Below, piece by piece: positions 46,989-56,059 of a stretch of 64,000 bases of DNA (position 1 is its first letter; the number at the start of each line of letters is the position of its first letter). The position numbers were made by a program, and so were the translations under genes. The DNA is taken from assembly GCF_900111925.1 (NCBI RefSeq), contig NZ_FOKA01000016.1, forward strand, positions 1 through 64,000. Reading direction: 5' to 3'. The DNA is from Cellulomonas marina (GTDB taxonomy: Bacteria > Actinomycetota > Actinomycetes > Actinomycetales > Cellulomonadaceae). Under the pieces are notes generated by a model. That model was not told the origin of the DNA, did no database searches, and saw nothing but the letters and a program-made list of their open reading frames with translations.

Positions 46989-49816
46989 GGGCCGGACGGC
47001 GGTGGCACCGGCGACGCGACCAGCGCGTGCAGCACCGGCGACGGCCCCCCTGCGGTCCCTCGCACCATGAGCCGGACAGTACCGGTGTTCCATGCCGCGG
47101 GGAGCCAGATCCGGCCCCCGTCACCCCCGGTGAGCCGCGGCCGGGCGGCGTCGTCGAGCCAGACGCGGCCGAGGCCCTCGTCGCCGGCGACGACGGTGAG
47201 GCGCACCTGCTCGCCCTCGGGGCGGATCGACCAGCCCGTGCCGGTCGGCACGGCCAGCTCCAGCCAGACCTCCTCGCCGGGCCCGGGGCGGACCGGGAAC
47301 ACGTCCGCGCCCGGTCCCTCCGGCGGGGCGGCCGGTACCGCTGCCCGCACGGCGGCCACGATCGCCTCGTCGTCCTCCGGCACGACGTCCCAGCCCTCGA
47401 CCGGCGCCAGCCGCAGCAGCTCGGCCCCGCCCAGCGCACCGGGCGTGTGCGGCAGGACGACCTCGACGGTCGCGCCCTCGCCCGGGGCCAGGTGCAGCCA
47501 GGGGTCGACGGCGTGCACGACCCGCTCGTGCCCGTCGACCCGCACGACGACCGCGCCGGGCACGCCGTCCAGCCGCAGCGCGTGGTTGGCGTCCGGCGCG
47601 ACGGGCAGCGCCCGCCGGTAGACGACCTCGCGGCCGACCCGCGTGCTGCTCCAGCCGCCGAGCGTCCGCAGCGGCGCCGGGTCGCCGGCCCACTGCGCGT
47701 CGCCGTGCACGGTCCACAGCGCGGAGACGTCCGTGCGCCCGACGACGCGCCACACGTCGCCCAGCCCGCGCAGCGAGCCGAGCCGCAGGCCCGGCAGCCG
47801 CGCGTCGTCGAAGTTCGGGTGCCCCCACGTCTCGACGGTCGCCGCCAGGTCGACCGCGTCCGCCTCGCCGCGCAGGTCGACCACCGCCGTCGCCCCGAAC
47901 CGGGCGAGGGTCGGCAGCGCGCGGCCGTCGAGGGACAGGTCGACGAGGTCGCCCGCGCCCTCGAGCAGCAGCGCGTCCGCGCCGTCCCGCACGAGCCGGG
48001 TCCGCAGGTGGAGCCGGCCGCGGTGGACGCCGACCTCCTCCGACCGCGGTGCCCGGGTGTGCCGCACGGGCGCGGGCGGCGGCGGCGGCACGAGCCGGCG
48101 CGCGGCCGTCAGGCGCCGGGGCTCGGCGTCGACGTCCTGCCTCCCGACGTCGACCACCCCCGCCCCCGGAACCGCCGTCCCCGTCTCCGCCACGCCGCCG
48201 GGGCCGACGTCGTCCGGGTGCACGACGACGAGCGGCCACGTCGTCGCCCCGACCGTGACGCGCGCCTCGTGGCGGACGCCCCGCTCACCGGCGGGCAGCT
48301 CGACGAGCACCCCCGACCCGGCGGCGTCCGACGTGCCGAGCACCCGCGCGCCCTCCACCGCGGGCCGCTCGTCGCCGGCCCGAACGGCGGACGTGCCCAG
48401 CCCGACGACGGCCGGCACGGCCGAGGCCAGCACGACCCCGTCCGGCCCGAGCGCGACGACGTCGGCGGTCGCCAGCAGGAGCGTGCCCGGCAGCCCGTGC
48501 GCGTCGAGCGGACGCCCGACGGTCACCAGCGGGCAGGACGCGGCGGGCAGCCGCACCGCGGCGACGGGCAGGCCGGCCACCGGCCCGACGTGCGCGACGA
48601 CCTCGTCGTCGGACAGGTTGGGCAGCCCGACGAGGGAGCCGCCCCCGACGAGGTGCAGCGCCGAGGGGGAGGACGCCGTCGGGCCGTCGACGACCACCGG
48701 CAGGTCCGACGGGTGCGTCGTCGCGGCCGCGAGCGCCGGCCCGTACGCCTCCACGACCGCCGCCAGGACCCGCGCCGCCGCATGGCCCGGGCGCAGCTCG
48801 CCGACCGGCGAGACGTACCCGCCGAAGTCGTAGTCGTGCGTCATGAGGCCGCCCGGGTCGCCCCAGTTGCCCACCGACGGCATCCAGCCGAAGTCGTACC
48901 CCGACGCCTGCAGGTAGGGCGCCACCAGCCGGGCGCCGCTGACGAGCAACCGCCGCAGCGTGCGGTGGTCGCGGTTCGTCTCGGTGACCAGCAGCGGCAG
49001 CCCGCGCTCTGCGACGAGGTCCGCGTAGGCGCGCACCTCCGCCTCGACCGCGGGCGAGCGGTCGGACGGGTAGAAGTTGAACGCCGGCACGACGCCCTCG
49101 ACGTCACCCGTGGCGCCGACGAGGTCCCCCTGCCCGGCGCACGCGACCAGCGGGACGACGACGCCGTGCTCCCGCGCGAGGTCCCGCAGCGCCCCGACGT
49201 ACGCGGCGCGGTCGTCCGTGTCGAAGAAGTCGAGCTCGTTCTCCAGCTGCACCGCCACGACGGACCCGCCGCGCCCGTGCTGCCGCGCCGCGAGGAGGGG
49301 CAGCACCTGCTCGAACCACCGGCGCACGTGCGCCAGGAACCGCGGCTCGGCCTGCCGCGGCCGCAGCCCGTCCTCGAGGGTCAGCCACGCCGGCAGCGCC
49401 CCGCCGTCCCACTCCGAGCAGATGTACGGGCCGGGACGGGCGACGACGGCGAGCCCGGCGTCGGCGGCAAGGTCGAGGAACGCCCCCACGTCCCGCCGCC
49501 CCGAGAAGTCCCAGCGGCCCGGCGCGAGCTCGTGGAAGTTCCACGGCACGTACACGTCGACGGCCCGGTAGCCCGAGGCCCGCACCTGCGCGAGCCGCGC
49601 CGCCCACTCCTCGCGCGGCAGCCGGAACGGGAAGAGGGACGCGCACAGCAGGACCTGCGGCTCGCCGTCGACGACGAGGCCCGCGGCGGTGAGCGCGACG
49701 GACGGGACCGCGCCGGACGGGACCGCGCCGGACGGGACCGTGCCGGCGCACGCCTGCCCGCCGTCCGACGACAGGTCCTCGGCGAGGAGGTCGTCGGGAA
49801 GGACGTCGGTGCTCAC
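46985..49816 (-). CDS. GH35 family beta-galactosidase
   Basis: A 943-residue cytoplasmic enzyme without a signal peptide. The GH35 barrel (about 48-340) has the acid/base Glu194 in QLENELDF and the probable nucleophile Glu279 in LLVTETNRD, plus PGPYICSEWDGGALPAWL. Beta-sandwich domains follow. It should cleave terminal beta-galactose from the imported oligosaccharide. The GTG at 49816 overlaps the permease stop. Residues 26-40 are a three-copy PSGAV-like repeat from a 15-bp DNA repeat at 49701-49745, of unknown purpose. Confidence 0.9.
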   Translation of the reverse strand: MSTDVLPDDLLAEDLSSDGGQACAGTVPSGAVPSGAVPSVALTAAGLVVDGEPQVLLCASLFPFRLPREEWAARLAQVRASGYRAVDVYVPWNFHELAPGRWDFSGRRDVGAFLDLAADAGLAVVARPGPYICSEWDGGALPAWLTLEDGLRPRQAEPRFLAHVRRWFEQVLPLLAARQHGRGGSVVAVQLENELDFFDTDDRAAYVGALRDLAREHGVVVPLVACAGQGDLVGATGDVEGVVPAFNFYPSDRSPAVEAEVRAYADLVAERGLPLLVTETNRDHRTLRRLLVSGARLVAPYLQASGYDFGWMPSVGNWGDPGGLMTHDYDFGGYVSPVGELRPGHAAARVLAAVVEAYGPALAAATTHPSDLPVVVDGPTASSPSALHLVGGGSLVGLPNLSDDEVVAHVGPVAGLPVAAVRLPAASCPLVTVGRPLDAHGLPGTLLLATADVVALGPDGVVLASAVPAVVGLGTSAVRAGDERPAVEGARVLGTSDAAGSGVLVELPAGERGVRHEARVTVGATTWPLVVVHPDDVGPGGVAETGTAVPGAGVVDVGRQDVDAEPRRLTAARRLVPPPPPAPVRHTRAPRSEEVGVHRGRLHLRTRLVRDGADALLLEGAGDLVDLSLDGRALPTLARFGATAVVDLRGEADAVDLAATVETWGHPNFDDARLPGLRLGSLRGLGDVWRVVGRTDVSALWTVHGDAQWAGDPAPLRTLGGWSSTRVGREVVYRRALPVAPDANHALRLDGVPGAVVVRVDGHERVVHAVDPWLHLAPGEGATVEVVLPHTPGALGGAELLRLAPVEGWDVVPEDDEAIVAAVRAAVPAAPPEGPGADVFPVRPGPGEEVWLELAVPTGTGWSIRPEGEQVRLTVVAGDEGLGRVWLDDAARPRLTGGDGGRIWLPAAWNTGTVRLMVRGTAGGPSPVLHALVASPVPPPSGP
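49701..49745. repeat. 15-bp tandem repeat in the GH35 gene 5' end
   Basis: Three in-frame copies of a 15-bp unit (GACGGGACCGCGCCG; the third copy has one change) encode the PSGAV repeats near the N-terminus. Confidence 0.8.
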
Positions 49817-50766
49817 TTGACCCCTGCGCTCCCGCCGTTGAGGTTCATCTCGTACAGGTACTTCTGGCCGAGGTAGTACACGGCGATCATCGGCAGCGTC
49901 AGCACGATGGAGCCGACCATGACGAGGTTCCACGGCGGAGTCTGCAGGTCGTTCGTCGTCGACGTCATGTACTGCAGGCCGAGCGCCAGGGGCATGTCCT
50001 CCTCGTTGTTGAGGTAGATGAGCGGCCCCATGAAGTCGCCCCACGTGGCGGTCAGCGTGAAGATCCCGATCGCGATGAGCACGGGGGTGAGCATCGGCAG
50101 GATCATCCGCCGGTAGATGCCGAAGTAGCCGAGCCCGTCGACCTGGGCGGCCTCGTCGATCTCGTTGCTCAGCCGCGTGACGAACTGCCGCACGAGGAAC
50201 ACGTTGAAGGCGTTGGTGAAGAAGTTCGGCACGATGAGCGGCAGGAACGTGTTCACCCAGCCGAGCTCCTTGAAGAGCACGAACTGCGGGATCATCGTGA
50301 TCTGCGCGGGGATCATCATCGTGGCGATGACGACGACGAAGACGGCGTTCTTGCCCGGGGCGCGCAGCCGCGCGAAGGCGTACCCGACGAGCGAGCTCGA
50401 CAGGACCTGCCCGAGCGCGGAGAAGGTCGCGATGATGACCGAGTTCAGCAGGAACCGGCCCGTGGGCAGGTCCGTGGTGAACACGTCGACGAAGTTCTGC
50501 CAGTTCCACTCGCCGGGGAGGATCGTGAACGCGCCGGCGGCCGTCGTCCGGTCGCTCGACAGCGCGATCGAGACCATGAGCACGAACGGCGTGAACAGCA
50601 GCGCGGACACCACGAGCAGCACGGCGTAGGTGGACGGCCGGGCGCGGAACGCCCGCAGGATCGGCGCGGGCACCCGGCCGCGCGGCTCGCCCCCGGTGGA
50701 GGCGGCGGCACCGGCGAGGCCGGGACCCGTGCTGGACAGCCCGGGCAGCTGGCTGGTGGCGGCCAT
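49813..50766 (-). CDS. Sugar ABC transporter permease (MalG type)
   Basis: A 317-residue inner-membrane permease. A Gly/Pro-rich cytoplasmic N-terminus (about 1-40) precedes six hydrophobic segments. The EAA loop is EIDEAAQVDGLGYFGIYRRM at about 206-225. With the MalF-type gene upstream it forms the channel; the ATPase is not in the operon and is presumably a shared MsiK-type protein elsewhere. It starts at ATG 50766, which overlaps the upstream stop by one base. Confidence 0.93.
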   Translation of the reverse strand: MAATSQLPGLSSTGPGLAGAAASTGGEPRGRVPAPILRAFRARPSTYAVLLVVSALLFTPFVLMVSIALSSDRTTAAGAFTILPGEWNWQNFVDVFTTDLPTGRFLLNSVIIATFSALGQVLSSSLVGYAFARLRAPGKNAVFVVVIATMMIPAQITMIPQFVLFKELGWVNTFLPLIVPNFFTNAFNVFLVRQFVTRLSNEIDEAAQVDGLGYFGIYRRMILPMLTPVLIAIGIFTLTATWGDFMGPLIYLNNEEDMPLALGLQYMTSTTNDLQTPPWNLVMVGSIVLTLPMIAVYYLGQKYLYEMNLNGGSAGVK

Positions 50767-51752
50767 CACCGCACCTCCGTCTCGTAGAAGACCCATTTCC
50801 TCGACGTGCCGAACGCGATGGCGGTGAAGCCGATGATGACGACGAACAGCAGCCAGGCGATCGCCGACGCGTAGCCGAAGTGGTAGAACTCGAACGCCTC
50901 GCGGAACAGCAGCGGCACCACGGTCTGGCTCGAGTTGTTCGGCCCGCCGCCGGTGAGGATGTACACCTGCGAGAAGATCTGGAACGCGCCGATGAGGCCC
51001 ATCACCAGGTTGAAGAACAGCACGGGCGTGATCTGCGGGAACGTGATCGCCCAGAACTGCCGGACCGGCCCCGCGCCGTCGATCTCCGCGGCCTCGTAGA
51101 ACTCCCGCGGGATGCCGTTCATCGCGGACAGCAGCAGCACCGTGGCACCGCCGGCGCCCCACACGGACAGCACGACGAGCGCCGGCTTGACCCAGTTCGG
51201 GTCGAGCAGCCACTGCGGACCGGAGATCCCGAACACGCCGAGCAGGTCGTTCAGGGGCCCCGACGGCGCGAGCACCATCTTGAAGACCATCGCGGTGGCC
51301 ACCAGCGGCACCAGCGTGGGCAGGTAGATGAGCGTGCGCCACAGCTTGCGGAACCGGACCTGCTTGTTGAGCAGGTTCGCCAGGTACAGGCCGATGGCCA
51401 TGCCCAGCGGCACGGAGACGGCCGCGTAGTACAGGGTGTTCCAGAGCGCCTTCCAGAAGATCGGGTCCTCCGTCAGCGCCCGGACGTAGTTGTCCAGCCC
51501 GACGAACTCGGGGGCGGTGAAGGAGTCCCAGTCGGTGAGGGAGTACCAGACCGACGCGATCATGGGGCCCAGCAGGAACGCCAGGAACCCGATCACCCAC
51601 GGGGAGATGAACAGCCAGAACCACCCGGCCTCCTGGCGGCCGCGGCGGGTCAGCCGCTGCCGGGGCGCGCCACGACGGGGACGGCGGCCGGCCGCCCCGG
51701 GGCGGCGCGCGTCGCGCACCGCCCCGAGGGCCTCGCCGAGGGTGGCGGTCAT
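50766..51752 (-). CDS. Sugar ABC transporter permease (MalF type)
   Basis: A 328-residue permease with six hydrophobic segments after a basic N-terminus (about 1-40). The EAA loop is EFYEAAEIDGAGPVRQFWAI at about 215-234. It pairs with the MalG-type permease that follows. The ATG at 51752 overlaps the binding-protein stop, so translation is coupled to that gene. Confidence 0.93.
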   Translation of the reverse strand: MTATLGEALGAVRDARRPGAAGRRPRRGAPRQRLTRRGRQEAGWFWLFISPWVIGFLAFLLGPMIASVWYSLTDWDSFTAPEFVGLDNYVRALTEDPIFWKALWNTLYYAAVSVPLGMAIGLYLANLLNKQVRFRKLWRTLIYLPTLVPLVATAMVFKMVLAPSGPLNDLLGVFGISGPQWLLDPNWVKPALVVLSVWGAGGATVLLLSAMNGIPREFYEAAEIDGAGPVRQFWAITFPQITPVLFFNLVMGLIGAFQIFSQVYILTGGGPNNSSQTVVPLLFREAFEFYHFGYASAIAWLLFVVIIGFTAIAFGTSRKWVFYETEVR

Positions 51753-53089
51753 CAGCCGTCGGTCCGCACGACGGACTCGAGCTGCGACTGCACCGCGGTC
51801 AGCGCGCTCTTCGCGTCGCCGCCCGTGTTCCAGAACGTCTCGAGGTTGTCCGTGAAGGCCTGCTGCATCTCGTTCCACTCCGGGATGAACGGCGCCCGGT
51901 AGATGTGGTCGGCCGACTCGCCGAAGGCCGCCATGTTGATGGGCGTCGTCGCCCACTCCGGGTTGAGGAACGCGTCGGAGTTCTGCACCTCGAGGTTCGC
52001 GGGCACGTCCTGGGCCATGTCGATGATGACCTCCTGCGCCTTCGCGTCCGTGAGGAAGTCGATCGCCTCGAACGCCTTGTCCGGCGCGTCGCTGTCGCGG
52101 GAGATCGCCAGGCCGGAGCCGAAGGCCGTCACGGCCTTCTCCTTGCCGCCCCAGAACGGCGCGATGTCCCAGTTGAAGCCGGCGTCCTCGAGGCCGCCGA
52201 TGGCCCAGAAGCCGGTCGTGTTCATCGCGACCTTACCGGCGACGAACGCCGGGTCGCCGCCCATGTCCGGCCCCATGTCCGCGTACTCGGCGGGCGTGGG
52301 CGAGACGTGGTCTTTGAACGTGAGGTCGTTGGCCCACTGGAGGGCCTCGACGACCTCGGGCGAGTCAGCCGTCGGCGCGCCGGACTCGTCGATGATCGCG
52401 CCGCCGTTCTGGTACGCCAGGCTCCACCACTGCGCCCACCAGCCCGCGCCGCCGTAGCCCCACTGCTGGCCCGGCACGGTCAGCTTCTGCATGGCGTCGC
52501 GCGCGTCCTCCCAGGTCCAGTCGGCCGTGGGGTAGGCGACGCCCGCCGCGTCGAAGAGGTCCTTGTTGTAGTACGTGATCATCGCGCCGGAGCGGTCGGG
52601 GATCGCGTAGACGCTGTCCTCGTAGGAGTAGAGCGTGCCGACGGGGCCGAACCGCTCCTCCAGGTCGAGGCCGGCCTCGGCGACGTACCCGTCGAGCGGG
52701 AGGATCTGGCTCTTCGAGGAGTAGACGTTGACGTTCTCCGCCACCTGCATGATGTCGGGGCCGTCGCCGCCGGCGATCATGGTCTGCACCTTCTGCGCGT
52801 ACTGGTCCGACGGGATCAGCTGCAGGGTGACCTGGATGTCGGGGTGCTCCTCCTCGAGCATGTCGATGCGCGCCTGGTACGCGGCCTTGTCGGTGTCACC
52901 GCCCCAGACGGCCATCGTCAGCTCGGTCGTGCCGCCGCCGTCCGACGAGCCCTCGCCGCCGCCACCGGAGCCGCACGCCGCGGTCAGCGCGAGCACCGAG
53001 AGGGCGGCGACCGCCGCACCCGCGCGGGCACGCGTGCGGCGGCCTCGGGTCCGGGACGTGCTGCTGGTCCTGCTGGTGACGGCGCTCAT
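51752..53089 (-). CDS. Sugar-binding lipoprotein of the galactoside ABC transporter
   Basis: A 445-residue family 1 extracellular solute-binding protein. The basic N-terminus and hydrophobic core end in a lipobox LTAACG with Cys39, followed by a Gly/Ser-rich linker. Aromatic stretches such as GWWAQWWSLAYQNGG fit sugar stacking. It delivers oligosaccharide to the two permeases downstream. The ATG at 53089 has a GGAGGG site. It is first in the operon; the 88-nt leader has two identical-arm hairpins and an operator overlapping the -10. Confidence 0.92.
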   Translation of the reverse strand: MSAVTSRTSSTSRTRGRRTRARAGAAVAALSVLALTAACGSGGGGEGSSDGGGTTELTMAVWGGDTDKAAYQARIDMLEEEHPDIQVTLQLIPSDQYAQKVQTMIAGGDGPDIMQVAENVNVYSSKSQILPLDGYVAEAGLDLEERFGPVGTLYSYEDSVYAIPDRSGAMITYYNKDLFDAAGVAYPTADWTWEDARDAMQKLTVPGQQWGYGGAGWWAQWWSLAYQNGGAIIDESGAPTADSPEVVEALQWANDLTFKDHVSPTPAEYADMGPDMGGDPAFVAGKVAMNTTGFWAIGGLEDAGFNWDIAPFWGGKEKAVTAFGSGLAISRDSDAPDKAFEAIDFLTDAKAQEVIIDMAQDVPANLEVQNSDAFLNPEWATTPINMAAFGESADHIYRAPFIPEWNEMQQAFTDNLETFWNTGGDAKSALTAVQSQLESVVRTDG

Positions 53090-53110
53090 GCACCCTCCGC
53101 CTCTCTGCGG

Positions 53111-53156
53111 GTCCGACGACGCCGTCGGACGGCTCGGTCCGACAGCGGCGTCGGAC
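53111..53156 (-). promoter_or_regulatory. Two tandem GTCCGAC-N6-GTCGGAC elements in the operon leader
   Basis: Perfect 7-bp inverted arms with 6-bp spacers occur twice, at 53111-53130 and 53137-53156, spaced 26 bp apart. They lie between the predicted start site (about 53177) and the start codon. They could be tandem operators on DNA or twin hairpins in the mRNA leader. Confidence 0.6.
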
Positions 53157-53179
53157 GCCCCCCTCAACCGGGCGGCGCT

Positions 53180-53212
53180 GGTTACGCTAACCCATAGACG
53201 AACTAGTCGGAA
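53180..53212 (-). promoter_or_regulatory. Galactoside operon promoter with overlapping operator
   Basis: On the minus strand TTCCGA (53207-53212), a 17-bp spacer and TAGCGT (53184-53189) form a promoter. The palindrome GGTTA-CGC-TAACC (53180-53192) covers the -10, as expected for a repressor site, plausibly of the operon's ROK protein. Confidence 0.5.
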
Positions 53213-53354
53213 GAGCGCTTGCCGAATCGTTACCCGGCGGTCGGTCCTCCGGTCCGACGCGGTCCTTGGCTCGCGCCGCGGTGGACACGGCCCGGACCAC
53301 GGCACAGGGTCGGGGGATGGAGGACATCCACCTCGACCGGCCGGACCTCTCCCC

Positions 53355-53780
53355 GTGAGCGCCGGGAACCCGCTGCAGCGGTTCGTCGACGCCCAGGACG
53401 CGGAGGGCGCGTACGACCGCGCCCTGGCCGAGCTGCGCCGCGGCAGGAAGACCAGCCACTGGATCTGGTTCGTCCTGCCGCAGGTGGCAGGGCTGGGGCA
53501 GAGCGAGATGTCGCGCCGCTACGCCCTGGCCGGGGTCGACGAGGCCCGCGCGTACCTCGCGCACCCCGTGCTCGGCCCGCGCCTGCGCGAGACGACGGAC
53601 CTGCTGCTCGCGACACCCTCCGCCGACCCGGTCGCCGTCCTCGGGACCGTCGACGCGGTCAAGGTGCGCAGCGCCATGACGCTGTTCGCGCAGGCCGCGC
53701 CCGACGAGCCCGCCTTCCGTGCGGTCCTCGAGCGCTGGTACGACGGCGTGGAGGACGACGAGACGCTGCGCCGGCTGTAG
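53355..53780 (+). CDS. DUF1810 protein
   Basis: A 141-residue protein. DUF1810 landmarks are NPLQRFVDAQD, RRGRKTSHWIWFVLPQVAGLG at about 29-49 and MSRRYALAGVDEARAYLAHP. The function is unknown; relatives resemble small calpastatin-like proteins. The GTG at 53355 is chosen because the family begins there; the larger frame is antisense to the sugar operon. It is divergent from that operon. Confidence 0.88.
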   Translation: MSAGNPLQRFVDAQDAEGAYDRALAELRRGRKTSHWIWFVLPQVAGLGQSEMSRRYALAGVDEARAYLAHPVLGPRLRETTDLLLATPSADPVAVLGTVDAVKVRSAMTLFAQAAPDEPAFRAVLERWYDGVEDDETLRRL

Positions 53781-53814
53781 CCCCGGGACGCGAGCGGCGC
53801 AGGGGCGTCCGGGG
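53781..53814. terminator. Bidirectional hairpin between DUF1810 and the asparagine-synthase-like gene
   Basis: CCCCGGGACGC (53781-53791) pairs with GCGTCCGGGG (53805-53814) with one bulged G and a 13-nt loop, between two convergent stops. Confidence 0.6.
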
Positions 53815-53822
53815 CGCGGCGT

Positions 53823-54962
53823 TCAGCGCACCCCGTGCGTCTGGAGCCACAGCTCGAGCAGGCCCAACGGCCACAGCCGGTTGACGCCGGTGGGGCTGCG
53901 GCCCTCGTCGGGCCGCTCGAGCAGGGGGTCGAGGTGCTCGGGACGGAACAGGCCCCGCTCCTTGGCCGCCGTCGACGTGAGCGCGTCGCGGACGAGGTCG
54001 AGGACCGGTCCGTCGAGGTGGGTCACGGCGGGCACCGGGATGTAGCCCTTGGGCCGGTCGATCACCTCGGCGGGCACGAGGCGCCGCGCCACGGCCCGCA
54101 GCACACCCTTGCCGCCCTCGGCCAGCTTGAGCTCCGGCGGGCACGCGGCCGCCAGCTCGACCAAGAGCACGCCCACCGGCACGTCGGCCACCATGCGCCG
54201 CCGTACCGCGGTGGTCAGGGCGTCCTGCACCGCGTCCGTCCAGTCCTCGGCGGTCCACCCCGCGTGCTCGGCCCGGCGCTCGTAGGACGGCGACCAGTAC
54301 CGGTGGTCGCGGGTGGTGCCGTCGGGCTCGACGACGCGCACCGTCGCCGGCGGGAGCTTCTCCACGCCGCGCAGGAGCGTGCGCGGCGCCGGCCCCACGG
54401 CCCGCCACGTGAGGTAGTGGTGCAGACCCACGCGGTCGATCGTCGTGTCGACGTCGCCGCCGGCCAGCAGCGCGGGCAGGGTCGAGGCGAACCGCAGCCG
54501 TCGGGCGGTGAGCGACAGGTACAGCGGCTTCACGCCCAGCCGGTCGCGCGCGAGCACGACGCGCCCGGTCCCGCGCTCGAGGACGACCACCGCGAACATC
54601 CCCACGAGGTGCTCGACGAAGCCCGTGCCCCACCGGTGGTAGGCCGCGAGCACCACCTCGGTGTCGCACGCCGAGCGGAACCGGTAGCCGTGGCCGCGCA
54701 GCCTCTCGCGGAGCTCGCGGTAGTTGTAGACGCAGCCGTTGAAGACCAGGGCGAGACCGAGGTCGTCGTCGACCCAGGGCTTGGCACCCGCGTCGCTGGT
54801 GTCGATCACCGCCAGCCGCCGGTGCCCGAGCGCGACGGGCCCCTCGGACCAGCTCCCCGCGCCGTCGGGTCCGCGCGGGGCCTGCGCCTCGCACATCCGC
54901 GCGACCGCCGCCGCGTCGGCCCGCGACCCGTCGGCGGTCACCTCACCGCACACCCCGCACAT
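53823..54962 (-). CDS. Asparagine-synthase-like amidotransferase lacking its ATP-binding core
   Basis: A 379-residue protein with in-frame loss of its core. The N-terminal glutaminase domain (residues 1-190) is intact: Cys2 in MCGVCGE, RGPDG, FNGCVYNYRELR and the DTE motif. It resembles the N-acetylglutaminylglutamine amidotransferase branch of AsnB-like enzymes, about 590 residues. The synthetase domain starts normally, but at residue 267 (DVPVGVLL) the sequence jumps to VELAAACPPELKLAEGGKGV, a C-terminal segment; the SGGLDSS PP-loop is missing. It could be an in-frame deletion remnant or a working glutaminase. The ATG at 54962 is fixed by Cys2. Confidence 0.82.
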   Translation of the reverse strand: MCGVCGEVTADGSRADAAAVARMCEAQAPRGPDGAGSWSEGPVALGHRRLAVIDTSDAGAKPWVDDDLGLALVFNGCVYNYRELRERLRGHGYRFRSACDTEVVLAAYHRWGTGFVEHLVGMFAVVVLERGTGRVVLARDRLGVKPLYLSLTARRLRFASTLPALLAGGDVDTTIDRVGLHHYLTWRAVGPAPRTLLRGVEKLPPATVRVVEPDGTTRDHRYWSPSYERRAEHAGWTAEDWTDAVQDALTTAVRRRMVADVPVGVLLVELAAACPPELKLAEGGKGVLRAVARRLVPAEVIDRPKGYIPVPAVTHLDGPVLDLVRDALTSTAAKERGLFRPEHLDPLLERPDEGRSPTGVNRLWPLGLLELWLQTHGVR

Positions 54963-54999
54963 GCCTGCTGGTCCTCTCGGTCCGCGCGGGGGTCTCCAC

Positions 55000-55875
55000 T
55001 CAGGACGTCGAGCCTGGCACGGGCGGCCCCGGGGCGCGCGCGGGGGCCCGTCCGGCGAGGCGCTCCAGCTCGTCGAGCAGCACGGGGTCCAGGCCGTCCA
55101 GCAGCGTGCGGTGCTCGAGGTTCTCCGTCCCGGCCCAGGCCTGCAGCCGGGCCGGGAGCCGTCCGGCCGTGCGTCCCAGCGCCGCGAGCAGCCCCTCGAC
55201 CCGCACGGCGACCTCGCCGCGCAGCGGGACGACGGCCGCGGGATCCGTCTCCCCGACGAGCAGCTCGTGGCGGTCGAGCAGCCGCGCCAGCTCCGGGACG
55301 GGCGCCGGGTGGTCGTCGACCCGCAGGTCCACGCGGGCGGACGTGCGCAGCTGCAGCACGCCCGACCCGGACGCGACGACGAGGGCCGCGCTCTGCCGCC
55401 CCCGCCGGTCCCCACCGGCCGCGTCGCCGGCCGCCAGCCCGGCCAGGAGCCGCCGCGCGAGCGTCCCGGTGGCCCCCTGGGAGGCACGGAGCATCGCGGG
55501 CAGGACGGCCTCGTCGGCCAGGAGGTTGCCCGCCGCGACGACGCCGTCGCCCACGAGGTGGCAGGCCACGTCCGAGCAGCCCTCCCCGGTCCAGGCGCCG
55601 GGCGGACCCGTCGCCGCCACGACCGCGACCTGCCGCTCCGTCCGCCCCGGGTCCCCGGCCACGAGCAGCTCCACCGTGCGCGGGGCGGTGCGACCCTGGC
55701 GCAGCAGCCGCAGCCCCGCGTCGCGGAACAGGACGTTCGTGCTCGCCTGCGTCGCCAGGGCGCCCACGCCGGCGGCCACCGCCGGGACCGTGGCGCCGAC
55801 GGCGAGGTACTTCGACGCGGTGGCGACGCCGAACGTGCGGCCGTCGTCGTCGCGCGCGACGAGCGAGAAGGTCAC
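55000..55875 (-). CDS. DUF1028 protein (Ntn-hydrolase-like fold)
   Basis: A 291-residue protein. The DUF1028 domain (about 1-215) begins TFSLVARDDDGRTFGVATASK and has ATQASTN, GNLLADE and a DLRVDDHPAPVPEL element. Function is unknown; the fold resembles Ntn hydrolases. The C-terminal part (about 220-291) is unassigned. The GTG at 55875 has a GGGAGGG site. It lies 37 bp upstream of the asparagine-synthase-like gene on the same strand and is probably co-transcribed, which hints at a shared peptide or amide substrate (inference). Confidence 0.85.
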   Translation of the reverse strand: MTFSLVARDDDGRTFGVATASKYLAVGATVPAVAAGVGALATQASTNVLFRDAGLRLLRQGRTAPRTVELLVAGDPGRTERQVAVVAATGPPGAWTGEGCSDVACHLVGDGVVAAGNLLADEAVLPAMLRASQGATGTLARRLLAGLAAGDAAGGDRRGRQSAALVVASGSGVLQLRTSARVDLRVDDHPAPVPELARLLDRHELLVGETDPAAVVPLRGEVAVRVEGLLAALGRTAGRLPARLQAWAGTENLEHRTLLDGLDPVLLDELERLAGRAPARAPGPPVPGSTS

Positions 55876-56059
55876 CGCGCCCTCCCCGTCCCGGTCCCCG
55901 CCGTCCGGCCCCGTACCGTTCCACCCGTCCCGACCCGTGCCGTCCTGACCGACGCCGTCCGGGCCCGCCGTCCAGGGGATCACGCCCGGCCCGCCGCCGC
56001 CCCCTCGCCGGCGCGGGCACCCCTGCTCCCCGGGCCCGCCGTCGGGTAGACCGTGGTGC

